Positions 11,345-22,145 are shown, counted from the first letter of the stretch. The stretch: 64,000 nt of DNA from Limnephilus marmoratus (GCA_917880885.1 OU862915.1:39502676-39566675); one strand, 5' to 3'. Notes: generated by a model not told the origin, from the sequence alone. Program-made: numbers and translations.

Positions 11345-11770
11345 TGCCTCTTGGCATAGACCTCCTGTAACATTTTGCACTGGGACTTGTCACGCGCTAC
11401 TCTTCTCCATTGATGTCCAGCCGTGAGTTTTACGTCGTCTTCCGATCTTATTTGTTGATGTCCTCTACTTCTCTTGCCATCTCTGGGATACCAGTCAGTG
11501 ACATTTTGCACCATTTCTCTCTTGTAGATCGCGGATCATGTGACCTGTCCATCTCCACTTTTGTTGGTCTATTCGAGTAACTATATTGGCAACTTTGGTT
11601 GTCTCCCTTAGTATGCTACATCTCATTCTGTCCTGTTTCCTTATTCCTGTCAAAGTTCTCTCCATGGCTCTCTGGCAGCGTTCCAACTTTTATTTGTGGC
11701 GTGTGGTGAGTGCCCAAGTTTCACATCTGTAGGGGATGACTGGAAGTATACATGTGTTGAAGACTTTCCT
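11345..11770 (-). mobile_element. RTE-type LINE C-terminal fragment
   Basis: On the minus strand two overlapping frames give AMERTLTGIRKQDRMR, RIDQQKWRWTGHMIR and then WRRVARDKSQCKMLQEVY. This is the typical end of an RTE/BovB-related reverse transcriptase (ARS..KWQWAGH..RR and GS.W...A.DR..W). There is a frameshift near 11500. It is dead and truncated at both ends. Confidence 0.8.
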
Positions 11771-12185
11771 TTTTTATTTGCATACTTAGCTCCTTGGATT
11801 TCAAGACTTCTTTCAAAGACCAGTATTTCTTAAAAACGTATGCAGGGTGGTCACAAAAAATCAATGTTGGAATTTTTTGAGTGGACACCCCTAAAAGTTG
11901 CCAATTGACTAAGAAATGAGATTGGTGAAGTTTCAGCTAAATTGGATAAGGTTAACCCGTGCCTGATTAAGGTTGAAGTTTTAACTTTCTATAAAAAATA
12001 TATATTTTTTTAAATTCCTAACAATATTGCAAGATTTAATTACATATGCTGTCCAGATTTTGCTTTATTTATTTTCTCAATTGGTACATAAAAAAGAGTG
12101 TAGTTAAAACTGTTTTCAGAGTAAATACAGCACAATCCAAATTGAAAATGATGGATTTAGGAGAATTAAATTAAATTGATCCCTG
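11771..12185. other. Unassigned DNA next to a transposase relic
   Basis: No gene. A GCAGGGTGGTCACAA motif at 11848 looks like a transposon terminus, and a similar GCAGGGTGGTTACAA lies at 32992. I could not find an inverted partner on the far side of the transposase relic. Confidence 0.3.
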
Positions 12186-12189
12186 AAAA

Positions 12190-13906
12190 GATATATTTTG
12201 ATACAATAAATGGCCTTTGCCATCCATCTAGCGTGATAAACGGCACCAGGTACTTTGAAAAAGTGTCTTTTGGGGGAGTACGTCCTAACGCAGTAAACGA
12301 AAGTTGAATTAATTCTTTGTAATCATCCCTTGGCTGTTGGTTTTTTAATTGTTCTGAAAGAAAAATTGATATTTCATCTGAATTCCCTATTTTATGTCTA
12401 ATATTTTTATCTTCAATAGCAGTTTTGTATTTTGTCTTGTCTAGCTTCGACGATCCAGTCTGAAACTTTTAAAAAATATTTGAGTGGGGTCCAGTAGTTG
12501 TGCCCATTTTTAAATCAAAAACTGATTTGAGAATAATTTCTAAAATGTGGTGGCGATGTGCTAAATAAAGAAGATTTTTCTCTAATAATTGCTCCAACAA
12601 AACGCAGGTTTCATTGAGGTGACCAGTATTTACCGCAGTGGTATCAAAACACATTGCTTGGATTTTCTCAACTGCCCCAACTGCTGAAAATACAGCCGTT
12701 GCCTGAGTAATTCCCGTACCATTTTCAAGCTGAGGAACTCCTATCAACTGTTCTTCGTCCCCACAACTAATCAAAACCGCTTCCCTTTCTACATTTTCTT
12801 TACTCAAAATATTTGGAAGTAATTTTCCGTCCCAGTGCACAACAGCTCCTTCTACATCGGAATTTTTGAATCTATGTTTGATAAGCTCAGTCCTTTGTTT
12901 TCAGAATAGCTGTGTGCGAAGTCGTATTACACTTCTACTTACAATTAAATTCTGTGAGTGAAAGCCTAACGCCTCTGCAGTAGCTGATATTATTCGAACT
13001 GCGTCTCTATCTCAAATACTACATCTATCTAACAATAAGGCCAATTTTTCGGTAATAATATCTTCACTTCCTCTAGCGTACTACTTTTTCTTTATTTCTG
13101 GTTCTCCTTCCTCTGTGTCGGGAAAATTCACCTCCATCTCTTCTTGTTCCTCTTCTTCTGATGTGTTGCTTGTTGAAGATTCCAGTTGTTTAATTAAATT
13201 TACATCTTCTAAAAAAAAGGAAAAAACCCACTAAGCGGTAACAAGCAGCAAAGCACTCACGGAATAGGTATCAAGTCAAATAATCTCAAAAGAAAAAGAA
13301 TAGGGAAAACGTGAAAAAAGAGAGAAAAACTCAACTAACCTACTTTGTTTTGTGATGTTTCCAATCTCGCCATCTCAGCTGCTCGTCTCTTTTCTCTTCG
13401 TTGTTGTGCTTTTACGAAATTCATGTCAACGCCTCCCATGCAGCCAGGACGTCCTTTTTTCTCTGGAGTAATTAAAACTGCTTGTCTTCTTCAACAGTAT
13501 TTTTAATGCACCCCGATGAGCAATATCAAAAAGGTCATCAAGGGCTGACTTGAAAGCTTCTACTTTTTTATTTTGAGCTGTGCTTTTAGATCTGTTAGCG
13601 TTTTTTTGTAGTTTTCTCCACTCTTCGTACAGTTTAACAAGCTTTACAACATAATCTTTAAAGTGTCTGGTTGGTATCTTAGCTTTCTCCCAAAAAATTA
13701 CAACTTCCTGTATTGTAAGTCTTGCAGCTTCTCTGGTGTTCAATTTCACTTGCCGTATGTTATAAAATAAGCTGCATAAAACTTGACAATTAGATGGCAA
13801 TTTACTGCCAGTGATTTGATGAGACATGTGGCCAATTAAATACACCATTTCTTTCTACCTTGAACTCGTACCTGCACGAGCATGGCTCGTTAATGCTGTA
13901 GAAGAC
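12190..13906 (-). pseudogene. Decayed DNA-transposon protein with one intron
   Basis: Minus-strand remnant of one protein. The N-terminal part (13848-13400) has LPSNCQVLCSLFYNIRQ and LDDLFDIAHRGALK and leads into a GR-rich segment and an RREKRRAAEMA-like block after a frameshift. A likely intron (13339-13209) has donor G/GTTAGT and acceptor TTTTTTTTAG. The second exon has an acidic linker, then VVHWDGKLLPN, SGIT-type and CFDTTAVNTG blocks and LAHRHHILE. I recall this WDGK / CFDTTA / LACRHH arrangement from multicopy proteins of insects and cnidarians that I take to be transposon-derived; the two Asp could be catalytic. Stops and frameshifts show it is dead. Superfamily not assigned. Confidence 0.65.
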
Positions 13907-14289
13907 ATAGTCCCCCAAACTTCACAAGAAAAAACCCACTAGAAGAACGTTGTTCAATAATGTTCAGAATGTTCACTTGTTCACTGTTTGAAAAGCAAAC
14001 GTTAACTAAAGCCCTCTGACCTCTCACATTCGAAAGAGTGGGAAAACTCCAGGAAACCCAGACTACTAGGAACACAAAAGGAAGGGTGTGGTTTATGACA
14101 CTCCAGGTAGGGATTCTCTGAAGAAAGGGTCCTTGGCAATAGTTCTTTTGGCGACTTAAAGGCGACTTTATGAAAAATGACTAATTTAAATACAGTCACA
14201 ATTTTTTTAAATAACGAAGAACACGTCAAATACAGAAATTTCATAAAATAAAATAGAAGAGGGGGTTTACTGCTGTTATGTACCCGGCC
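13907..14289. other. Unassigned DNA between transposon relics
   Basis: No recognisable coding sequence. Open frames on the minus strand do not resemble a family I know. It may include the 5' end of the transposase relic or the 3' end of the interrupted minus-strand LINE. Confidence 0.3.
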
Positions 14290-14455
14290 CGCGATATTTT
14301 TGCATATTAAAGTTTTTGGCCAAACATTAGTAATGTGTACATCCCATTTCATGTAGCCTTCAATAATAACACCCAAATATACATAATTTTTGACAAAGTC
14401 AATGGTTTCGCATGAACAGGGCTGTGCAACATTTTTGTATAAGCAGTCAAATGTG
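14290..14455 (-). mobile_element. Minus-strand LINE Lb, C-terminal RT piece
   Basis: Reads CETIDFVKNYVYLGVIIEG then MKWDVHITNV, the palm/thumb junction (YLGV...W..HI) found in CR1/jockey-type reverse transcriptases. It is best explained as the continuation of the minus-strand LINE at 14990-16405, separated from it by the insertion at 14460-14985. Confidence 0.65.
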
Positions 14456-14459
14456 TGTG

Positions 14460-14985
14460 TGTATATATGTTGGCGATGCAGTGCCTCGCAGATGTTCGCA
14501 GAAGGAAGGGTTCATGGGTTCGGCGCTTTGATGCGCCATAGAATAGCCGGGGTGAGACAGCGCTACCAAAGATCGGAGAACACTCTCGTCCAGGCCGTGG
14601 CCCAGTATCAGGGCGCGCCTCTTCACCAAACATGGAGAATTCATCTGAAGCCCCCGCAGTAGATATACGAGTACTAAATATGTGTATATATCTATATATT
14701 TCTTTTTTAAATCTTTTTATATTATATAATAATGAAATAATTTTACTTTGTATAAACCACTTATTTGATGTGCAAATCCGACCGGTTTCGGAACAAACGT
14801 TCCTTCGTCAGGGAAAGCTTATACTATAAAGCTTTTTATATTATTTTATTTTTTCTTTTTCACATAGTATGTAAATCCATTTTATGTAATGTATACTTTT
14901 TTATGGCAGACAGAGTATTGCACCCACCGCTCTGTTCGGCTGAAATAAATAACTTATTATTATTATATAATTAAAGAATTACATT
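14460..14985 (-). mobile_element. Insertion carrying a hammerhead-like motif and a GC-rich island
   Basis: It separates two parts of a minus-strand LINE. It contains the hammerhead-like motif at 14772-14818, an AT-rich middle, and a GC-rich block at 14490-14650 unlike its surroundings. The GC-rich block has a frame beginning MFGEEARPDTGPRPG but no recognisable domain. Exact borders and target duplications were not found. A Penelope-like or retrozyme-type element is one possibility for the hammerhead part. Confidence 0.45.
14772..14818 (-). ncRNA. Hammerhead ribozyme-like motif 1
   Basis: Minus strand: core CTGACGA (14811-14805), a stem II hairpin GGAAC-GTTT-GTTCC, core GAAA (14789-14786), a self-complementary CCGG in place of stem III (14785-14782), then the cleavage triplet ending in TC (14781-14780). 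Stem I can form: GC-TTT-CC before the core pairs with GG-ATTT-GC after the cleavage site, with an internal loop. A CCGG stem III with no loop implies a dimeric ribozyme, a form known from Penelope-like elements and metazoan retrozymes. Activity is untested. Confidence 0.6.
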
Positions 14986-14989
14986 ACAC

Positions 14990-16405
14990 CTGGCATGTGG
15001 TAATGTATTATGGGACCTGCGTCATGAGACTATTTCAAGAGGGCAATAAAATCATGCTGCATAAGGTTCATTGCAATAATCAAGTCTTCGTGCGATAATA
15101 CGAGCACCGTATCCTCTGCGTACAAAAAATGTTTAACGAATGAAAACAGCTTATTCATAATTGGGACGTATATAATATAAAGGGTGGTTCCTATTATTGA
15201 CCCCTGTGCAACACCTGTTTAGATATATTTTCTTTTGCTAAATTTGTTACGAATTTTTATTGTTATGTGTGGATCGGTTAGTAATTTTTTTAACAAAACT
15301 AGTAGCTTTCCTCTAACGCCTATTGCCTCCATTGTTTCTAATAGTTTAATTGTATCAATTGTATCGAATGCCTTAGTATCGAATCTATGAACAAAACCAA
15401 AACATGTTTTTTTAAATTTAATTCATAATTTATGTGTTTTGAAAATTCCTGAAGCCACATTTCCGTATTTTTTTCTTTTGAAATCCATACTGGTTGGGAT
15501 CTAGCAAGGATAAGGATTCTAAATATTTGTTAAGTTTTATGGAAATGTATTTTTCAGATATTTTTTCTAGGTCCGGCAATATGCAGATTGTCATATAATT
15601 TTGAATATCTGTGTGTTTGCCACCTTTGTAAATTAGTCTAATGATGCTACTTTAAGTTCATCTGGCATCATTGCTTTTGCTAAAATTATATTGTTAAATG
15701 AGTTACAACACGCCCTAAAATATTAATATGTTTATTAACGTCAATTTCAACATTCGAATGTTGTCAATCCCCGATGACTTCGAATTGTTTATTTTGCTAA
15801 CGATTATATTGATTTCTTCGCAGGTAGATCTTGGTTTATACATATTTTGTTGCACTTCTGTCAGACGGTCGACGCTAAATAATCGCATTTATGAATCATA
15901 GAGCTAACACGGTTCGTAAAATATCAACAAAGTTATTTGTTACGGTTTCTTCATTATTTTTAACATATGTTTTGAGATTATTTCGTCACAACTACTTTTA
16001 GACTTTCGTCCTAATAATTTATTTATTTCATCCCATGTTTTTTTTGTATCTCCGAAATAATTTTTGAATTTATTGTTAAAGAAGGTAGACTTACATTTAA
16101 TAAAATTTATTTTGTAACCTTATTTCTGAAACTTTTGTATTCTAATTCAAATAGTTGATTGCTAGGAGAATTCTTCCAACTTTAGTTGTTATCCAAGATT
16201 TCATAGCGAGGGGTCTTTTTTGGGGTTTATAAAACGATTTTACTTTCTTCAATACCGTATAACATATTGCAATCTTCTTCCTCAAGCAAGGTATGCCACT
16301 AAAATTTTTAAATATTTTTGTCGATTTTGTTTTGATATAAAATCGAAATTCTTTCCCTTATTCTGCAATTTTTTTCCTTGCACCATATTTAATATTAACT
16401 GCAGT
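14990..16405 (-). mobile_element. Minus-strand LINE Lb, RT domain remnant
   Basis: Read on the minus strand it gives a linker (KSWITTKVGR, then FGDTKKTWDEINKLLG), a degraded RT finger region (LDPNQYGFQK, FIDSILRH in place of the usual FxDxxKAFD), and the motif GVAQGSIIGTTLYIIYV followed by FLYAEDTVLVLS. The last corresponds to YADD with one changed residue. It is frame-broken throughout. The endonuclease half lies at 18045-18480 on the same strand, and a plus-strand LINE sits between them. Confidence 0.75.
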
Positions 16406-18035
16406 TAAAAAATGGTACGCAATACTAATATTATAACTAATCCGAAAGAGATAGAAGCCTACATTCGTAAGCTAAAGACAGACAAGGCTATAGGACCGGA
16501 TGGAATTCCTTCCAGTATTATCATTAGCATAGCACCAATAATAAGTGAAGCCCTTTGTTATACGAGTATATTTAACTCTAGTATTTTGACTTCTACGTTC
16601 CCCCAAATATGGAAACTGACCCTGGTCAGTCCTATTTTCAAGGCTGGAGATAAGACAGACGTCAAAAACTACAGACCGGTAGCCGTATTATCAGCGCTGC
16701 CCAAACTTTTTGAAAAATTGATTTGTGATAAATTAAGTCACCAGATTGCACCATTCATTGGTGAAAATCAACACGGTTTCCTTCCAAAGAAATCAACAAT
16801 CACAAATCTTCTTAATTTTTCGCGGTTGGTAGCCGCCAGTTTAGACTCGAGGCACCAAACAGATGTAGTTTACACCGACTTTGCCAAAGCATTTGACCGT
16901 GTTAACCATGATAAACTTTTGAGGAAAATGTTTCAAATAGGCTTCGATCTACCAACACTGAACTTTTTCTCATCGTATTTAAAATCCAAAAGCCAATTTG
17001 TTTCGATAAATGGACATAATTCAAAAAAATTCCAAGCGCAATCTGGAATTCCTCAAGGGTCTAACCTCGGACCTATGTTGTTTTTAATACTTATTGTGTT
17101 AGAACGGCAAATGTCTACTATTTTCTGATGACCTTAAAATTATGATGGAAATAAGCTGCCAACAAGATTGCTTTAAAATGCAAACTGATCTAGATGCATT
17201 ATCTGAATGGTCGTTGGCAAACAAATTAGATTTTAATACAAAGAAATGTGTCACAATGTCCTTCACTCGTTGTAAAAACATTATAGTTTACGATTATAAA
17301 ATAAAATGCGAAACGTTATCACGTGTAAAATCCGTGAAGGATCTCGGTGTCGTCTTTGATCCCGAACTGACATTCTCTTGCCATATATCGCAGCTCACTC
17401 AGTCTTGTTACAAACTTCTTGGGTTCATCATAAGGACTTGTAAGCAGTTTAATAACCAAGAAGCTATGCTAGCGTTATTTGATGGCATACTGAGAAGCAA
17501 GCTGGAGTACGCGAGCGATGTTTGGGCACCGTACCACCAGAAGTACATTGATATGTTAGAGCAAATCCAGATGAAATTCCTCAGGTATGTTTATATGCGG
17601 AAGCTTGGAACCTATCCAAGGTTCATGCACCATATTGACTTACTTGAAGAAATTGATTCTGTGAGTCTAGAAACTAGATGGAAAGCAAGTCTTGTTTTTT
17701 TGTCTTTCAAAATTTGGAACAATTTCATCGATAGCCCATCTCTCTTGGGATGCTATGATTTATATGTACCAGACCACTACAGCCGAAGTCGACATCATGA
17801 CTTATTTAAAGTACCGAACGGCAGAACAGACGTCTTGGCAAAGCATAGCATTACGAGGGGAGTGGTGCTGTTAAATGAAATTGCAAACCATTTGGATGTA
17901 AGTGACTGTTTTTATATGCCTTAAAAATATTATTGAGAAGTCACTTGCCTAAATTCTGATAGGGTAACTAAATTGTACTGTAATTGGAATTATTCTGTTG
18001 TACAATAATAATAATAAATAATAAATTATTATATA
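16406..18035 (+). mobile_element. Nested LINE Lc: reverse transcriptase, one frameshift
   Basis: A 5'-truncated non-LTR retrotransposon with a nearly complete RT. The first frame (16412-17128) has DKAIGPDGIPS, YRPVAVLSALPKLFEK, QHGFLPKKST, VVYTDFAKAFDRVNHDKL and SGIPQGSNLGPMLF. The second frame (to the stop at 17924) has LKIMMEI, DLGVVFDPELTF, LEYASDVWAP and the C-terminal FIDSPSLLG region. A missing base just before CTGATGAC at 17125 breaks the catalytic FADD motif; nearby sequence also looks short of a few bases. The 3' end has an (AATA)n tail at about 18003-18030. It has landed inside minus-strand LINE Lb. A possible target duplication is AGTTAAAAAAT / AGTAAAAAAAT. Confidence 0.85.
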
Positions 18036-18044
18036 CACATGAAG

Positions 18045-18480
18045 AAAGTAAGTAAAAAAATACTTATCGCTTTTTTGACATCCGCTGTTTACCCGGACAA
18101 ATATGTGGTCTAAACAGGAACGAGTAACTTTTCCTGCTAGAACTGCTTCCCTAGTTACGTCACAATGCATTTGATTAAATAATTATCAGACATTATATTT
18201 TCATATGACATAATAAGTGGGTTTTGAGAATTTGATAAGTCTAGGTTAATATCTCCTATAAGGAAAACATTTTCTTTGGAGCTTACAGTAGTCAGAATGG
18301 CAGGTTTTTCACTGAGAAATAAGGGTTTGCTGGAGTTTGGGGGGCGATATATTGCTATGATGTTTAGTATATAATTACAATTTTAATTATACGAGTAGTA
18401 CAAACACAACAACTTTACTGACGTCTACAATTTGCAAGTACACTGCTTTACACTGAATATACTCGTAGTAACCTCTGGAT
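18045..18480 (-). mobile_element. Minus-strand LINE Lb, endonuclease remnant
   Basis: Minus-strand reading gives IIAIYRPPNSSKPLF, ENVFLIGDINLDLSN and VTRSCLDHIFVRVN. These are the YRPP, GDxN and DHI(F) motifs of the APE-type endonuclease of non-LTR elements. With 14990-16405 and 14290-14455 it makes one LINE in 5'-to-3' order on the minus strand. Confidence 0.75.
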
Positions 18481-18649
18481 GCATTGTAACGATACTTAAG
18501 AATTCATAATCTGTTCTTTCATGGATGGCGTGAGTAAAATTTTTTTAGGAAAAAAACACTTTTTACAAGTTATGCTTTAAAATTTTATAAAGATTAATTA
18601 ATTATTTGCACCCGTTCACACGCAATATAAATATGATTTTGTACACGAC

Positions 18650-18692
18650 AATAATTTCCTGCAGGGCCTCCTGTGTGGACCTCTCCCTAACC
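18650..18692 (-). mobile_element. Short 3'-tail relic of La/F2
   Basis: Contains AATAATTTCCTGCAGGGCC then TCCTGTGTGGA, the 3' hairpin shared by LINE La and SINE-like F2. Too short to say which one it came from. Confidence 0.45.
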
Positions 18693-18861
18693 ATCAACTT
18701 GCTGGAAAAGTATTGAAATTTGGAACAATGCCAAGAAAAATAGTGAAAATTCGAGTGCATTAGTTTTAAATTTAGAAGAAGATTTGGAACTACATTGGAA
18801 GCAAGGTATTGGTGTTTGTCGTGCACAATTTTTTTTTAAATTAAAAAGATGGAATTTGAAT

Positions 18862-19015
18862 GTCTAGGAAGTACATAATGTGTGTATTTCATATATTTTA
18901 GCCGGCAGAGAGGGAATGAAGGAAGGAGAGAGTAACGAGGAGGTGGTGTTCGCGGAAGGTGTGACGAGGGAGGTGGAAGGTGGAGAAGGTGGAAGGGGAT
19001 GCGGGAGGGGAACGA
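18862..19015 (-). mobile_element. F5 element fragment
   Basis: Shares TGTGTGTATTTCATATATTTTAG and the following purine-rich GGAGGTGG / GGAAGGTGG body with the F5 copy at 1745-2330. The head is missing; the fragment runs directly into an F2 copy. Confidence 0.55.
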
Positions 19016-19049
19016 AACGAAAACGAAATTATTTATTTATTGCCAGCTT

Positions 19050-19452
19050 TTGGACAACCAACACCCCTGCCACAGGTCACCCCAAGTGGTTCACTACGTT
19101 TGGTGACTTCGCAGGGGTGCCCGGGTTCATGGGATGAGGTTTGTCTAGATCTTGGTGGCGGATACGTTTGCCCAACCACTGCGTGGCGGGCTGGATCGGA
19201 GGAGACTGATTGAGGGAGGCCTTTTGACCTCTCCAGCCAGATTCTCCCGATCCTTCGCCTTGCACCGCAGTGTGAGGAATAGATTCATACGTCCATCACT
19301 CCTGGCCACACTGACCCCCAGATTCCTACCTACCCCTCATACCTTTTTCCTTCCCATATCTTCTTCCCCACACAGCATCCTCAAAGATGACGTAGGCCCC
19401 TAGGGAAATTGTTTTCCTCGGTGCCTCCTGTGTGGAGCTAATGTAAAAAGAA
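19050..19452 (+). mobile_element. SINE-like element F2, copy 2
   Basis: Starts within the GACAACCAACACCCC block, so the extreme 5' end is lost or replaced. It ends with GCCTCCTGTGTGGAGCTAATGTAAAAAG. The 3' hairpin arms (ACACAGCATCC and GTGTGGAG) are still recognisable. Confidence 0.75.
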
Positions 19453-19512
19453 GCTAGTTACGAATACAATTAGGCCTATAACCGACCCTTTTGGAACACC
19501 TAGGATGCAAAA
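19453..19512 (-). mobile_element. Tiny LINE RT fragment
   Basis: Minus strand reads ILGVPKGSVIGLIVF, a clear match to the VPQGSVLGPxLF motif just before the catalytic YADD of non-LTR reverse transcriptases. Nothing else of the element is visible nearby. Confidence 0.5.
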
Positions 19513-19823
19513 TGGTAGCAGAGCGGAAGATGGTTTGAAATGTCAAAAGTTATATTTAGTTATTAGACCTGCTTAGCAAGGTAGGTACTTTCCAAACATT
19601 CTCTACCTCATCAGGATTCCTGCATTTATTTTTTATCACTAGTGACAGTCTCAGCTCCTCGGTCAGCAAACTATGGAATACCCAATGTGGGAAATTTTTT
19701 CGGCTGAAGAACGTGGTGAGAAGAGGGAAATGGTTCAGGAATGGTCTTCAAATATAGCTGAAAGTATTTAAAAATAAATTTGTTGATGTGATGCCGAGGA
19801 ATTTTATGTAATTTAAGAGGCGG
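19513..19823. other. No gene seen
   Basis: A short block AGCAGAGCGGAAGATGG resembles the F3 SINE body (AGAGCGGAAGATACTC at 44870). The rest shows no coding or terminal-repeat signal. Confidence 0.3.
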
Positions 19824-19826
19824 TTA

Positions 19827-19980
19827 GGGAACGTACCCATACTACGTGACACGTTTAGGGGGGGGGGGGTCTTCAAAATGTCACGCTTGGCACAAATGAA
19901 CGGCGGCGGGCTTCGGTTTTTGGTCACCGGGGGGGAGGGAGAAATGCTAAAAGTTGGTCACGTAGTATGGGTACGTTCCC
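19827..19980. mobile_element. PIF/Harbinger-like MITE with TTA target duplication
   Basis: A 154-base element whose ends are perfect inverted repeats of about 25 bases starting GGGAACGTACCCATAC. It is flanked on both sides by TTA (19824-19826 and 19981-19983), the 3-base duplication typical of PIF/Harbinger elements. The inside has a run of twelve G and no reading frame. Partial relatives lie at 52839-52905 and 59567-59670. Confidence 0.85.
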
Positions 19981-19983
19981 TTA

Positions 19984-20386
19984 TGGGTACCGCCGCCCCG
20001 GGAACAATTTATTGGATAACCAACACCTCTGCCAAAGGTCACCACAAGTGGTTCGCTATGTTTGGTGACTTAAGGGTGCAAGGGTGCCCGGGTTCACGGG
20101 GTCAGGTTGTCCAGGGAGGGAATGATTGAGGGAGTCCCTTTGACTTCTCCATCCTTACTATCTCGGAACACCGCAATGGGATGGATGGATTCATACGTCC
20201 GTCAATCCCGGACACACTGACCCCCAGACTCCTTCCCACCCCCAATATCCTTTTTCTTCCCAGAATTTCCTCTCCTTCCTTTCCTAATAACACCTTCCAC
20301 ACAGCATCCCCAAAGATGACATAGGCCCTGAGGAGAATTATTTTCCTCGGGGCCTCCAGTGTGGAGCTAACGTAAAAAAAAATGTA
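19984..20386 (+). mobile_element. SINE-like element F2, copy 3
   Basis: Starts TGGGTACCGCCGCCCCGGG directly after the MITE and ends GGAGCTAACGTAAAAAAAA. It is fairly complete, with the family hairpin CCCTGAGGAGAATTATTTTCCTCGGGG near its 3' end (read with two mismatches in the stem). Confidence 0.8.
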
Positions 20387-20855
20387 AGTAAATTTCCGTT
20401 ACCTACTAAAATAACCGTATCGTACGTCACAGCGTGCTTGTACAAATTTGTTAGGTAAATAAATCATAAAAAGATTTTCCTTATGTTTGTTGAACATTAT
20501 CCAAGAACAATGCTAAAAAACATACTAGTATGTAAAAATTAATAAAATGGCTTCTAAGAGACTCAAAAGGTTCATAGAATTATGGTAAGACAATCTTCTT
20601 TCTTTTTCTGGTATCTTTCTCCTTTCGGAGGTTGGCTCTCATCGGCAATCTTTATCCTTCACCTCATGATAAATTCCCAAGTTTCAAGATGTAGCCGTTT
20701 TTCTTTTTATATAATACGCAACTTAACATATTAGAAAAGAACAGTAAAATGTATTGTTATTTCATATTTACCATTTATTGAAGTGAAAATTTATTTAGCA
20801 CCGTTGTGATTTGAAAGTCGATGAAACAAGACACTAAAAAGAGACAAACGCATAA
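20387..20855. other. AT-rich DNA, no gene
   Basis: No coding, RNA or repeat signal that I can support. Confidence 0.4.
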
Positions 20856-20863
20856 ATCTACAG

Positions 20864-21038
20864 CAGTGATTCTTAACCTGGGTTCGATCGAACCCCAGGG
20901 GTTCGGTGAGTTAGTCTCGCGGGTTCGGCGGAGGTCAAGACACAACCCCGACTCGGTTCGATTTCCAATTAATTAAAAAGTGAATGCGCATACGAAACTG
21001 GTGGGGGTCAGTACCTCCAACAAGGTTAAGAACCACTG
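20864..21038. mobile_element. hAT MITE (CAGTGATTCTTAACC ends)
   Basis: A 175-base element starting CAGTGATTCTTAACC and ending GGTTAAGAACCACTG, the inverse of the start. It is flanked by ATCTACAG (20856-20863) and ATCTATAG (21039-21046), an 8-base target duplication with one mismatch. Ends and duplication length place it in hAT. A related element with decayed ends lies at 35742-36031. Confidence 0.9.
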
Positions 21039-21561
21039 ATCTATAGGATTTAGCCTTGCGAGAGAATGAAATAGAACAATCGGTCTCCTCTCTTGTCTAC
21101 TTTAGTTTTCTGAAGGTTTCACTTCTACCGCGTGTGAATTGCATACTTCTCGTAATTTATTTTTAAGTTATGAAAGTTGAAATGTGCGTATTGTAATAAG
21201 ATTAATGAATCTGTATACACAATTAAACCACCCTATAACTACAGAACTTATAATACATACCTATACTTGCAAATGACTTTTTAAACTTTATTTTTTTTTA
21301 ATTTGCATGGTTTGACTCAGGTTGTAACCTTCCTAACCAGCGAACAGAGTAAATCGCGCTACCAACTATTTTCAAATGCCTTTTAAAACAATATTTCCTC
21401 ATCGGAATCAACCGCGCTACGATAACCACCGAAAATTGATAGAAAACATTTTCTTCGATATCTAGTCTATCTGCCGAGTTTCAGGTCGATCGGATGTCAG
21501 TGGAGTGAGTTAATTTCTACTTCCAAGATTGCGCGTCATTAATACATTGAATCGAGAAAAC

Positions 21562-22145
21562 TGAGTGTACATTTCCCGCAAATACTTTAATAGTACACAA
21601 CTGCTAACCCTGTACAAATCACAAATGCGCTCCACGGTTAAATTTGGCAGCCACCTCTGGTCCGGAGCTCCAAAATACCTGAAAAATACCCTCGACTCTG
21701 TGCAGAAATGGGCGGTCCGTTTTATAGATTCTCCCATTTTAACGGACGGATTGCAATCTTTAGAACACAGTCGTCGGGTAGGAATGGTATCCTTGTTTTA
21801 CCGGTATTTCAATGGAAGATGCTCCGAAGAACTAGCGTCGTTGATCTCTTCGGTACCGGTGCGTAGTAGGGAAACATGCCAAACGCGTGCCCAACACATG
21901 TCCACGGTCGACATTTGTCACATTAGAACTGGTCGCTTCTTCGTGTTGTTCTTGTTCGTTCTTGTGTTCAACAGCTCGGCTGTGGAATGATTTGGCCTCG
22001 GTGTTTCCTCCTTCCTACAACATGAGTTTCTTCAAGACCAATGTTCATTCCTTTCTCTCCTCAAAACCTCCACACAGCATCTCAGATGACATTAGCCCTG
22101 AGGGAAATGGTTTTCCTCAGGGCCTCCCGTGTATATAATGAAACA
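21562..22145 (+). mobile_element. LINE family La, 3' fragment
   Basis: The C-terminal RT region reads from RKYFNSTQLLTLYKSQM through FGSHLWSGAPKYLKNTL and VRFIDSPILTDGLQSLEH to ISSVPVRSRETCQTRAQ. A frame change then leads to the terminal SSCSFLCSTARLWNDL region. The 3' hairpin CCCTGAGGGAAATGG / TTTTCCTCAGGG is nearly perfect. It is 5' truncated. Confidence 0.85.
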
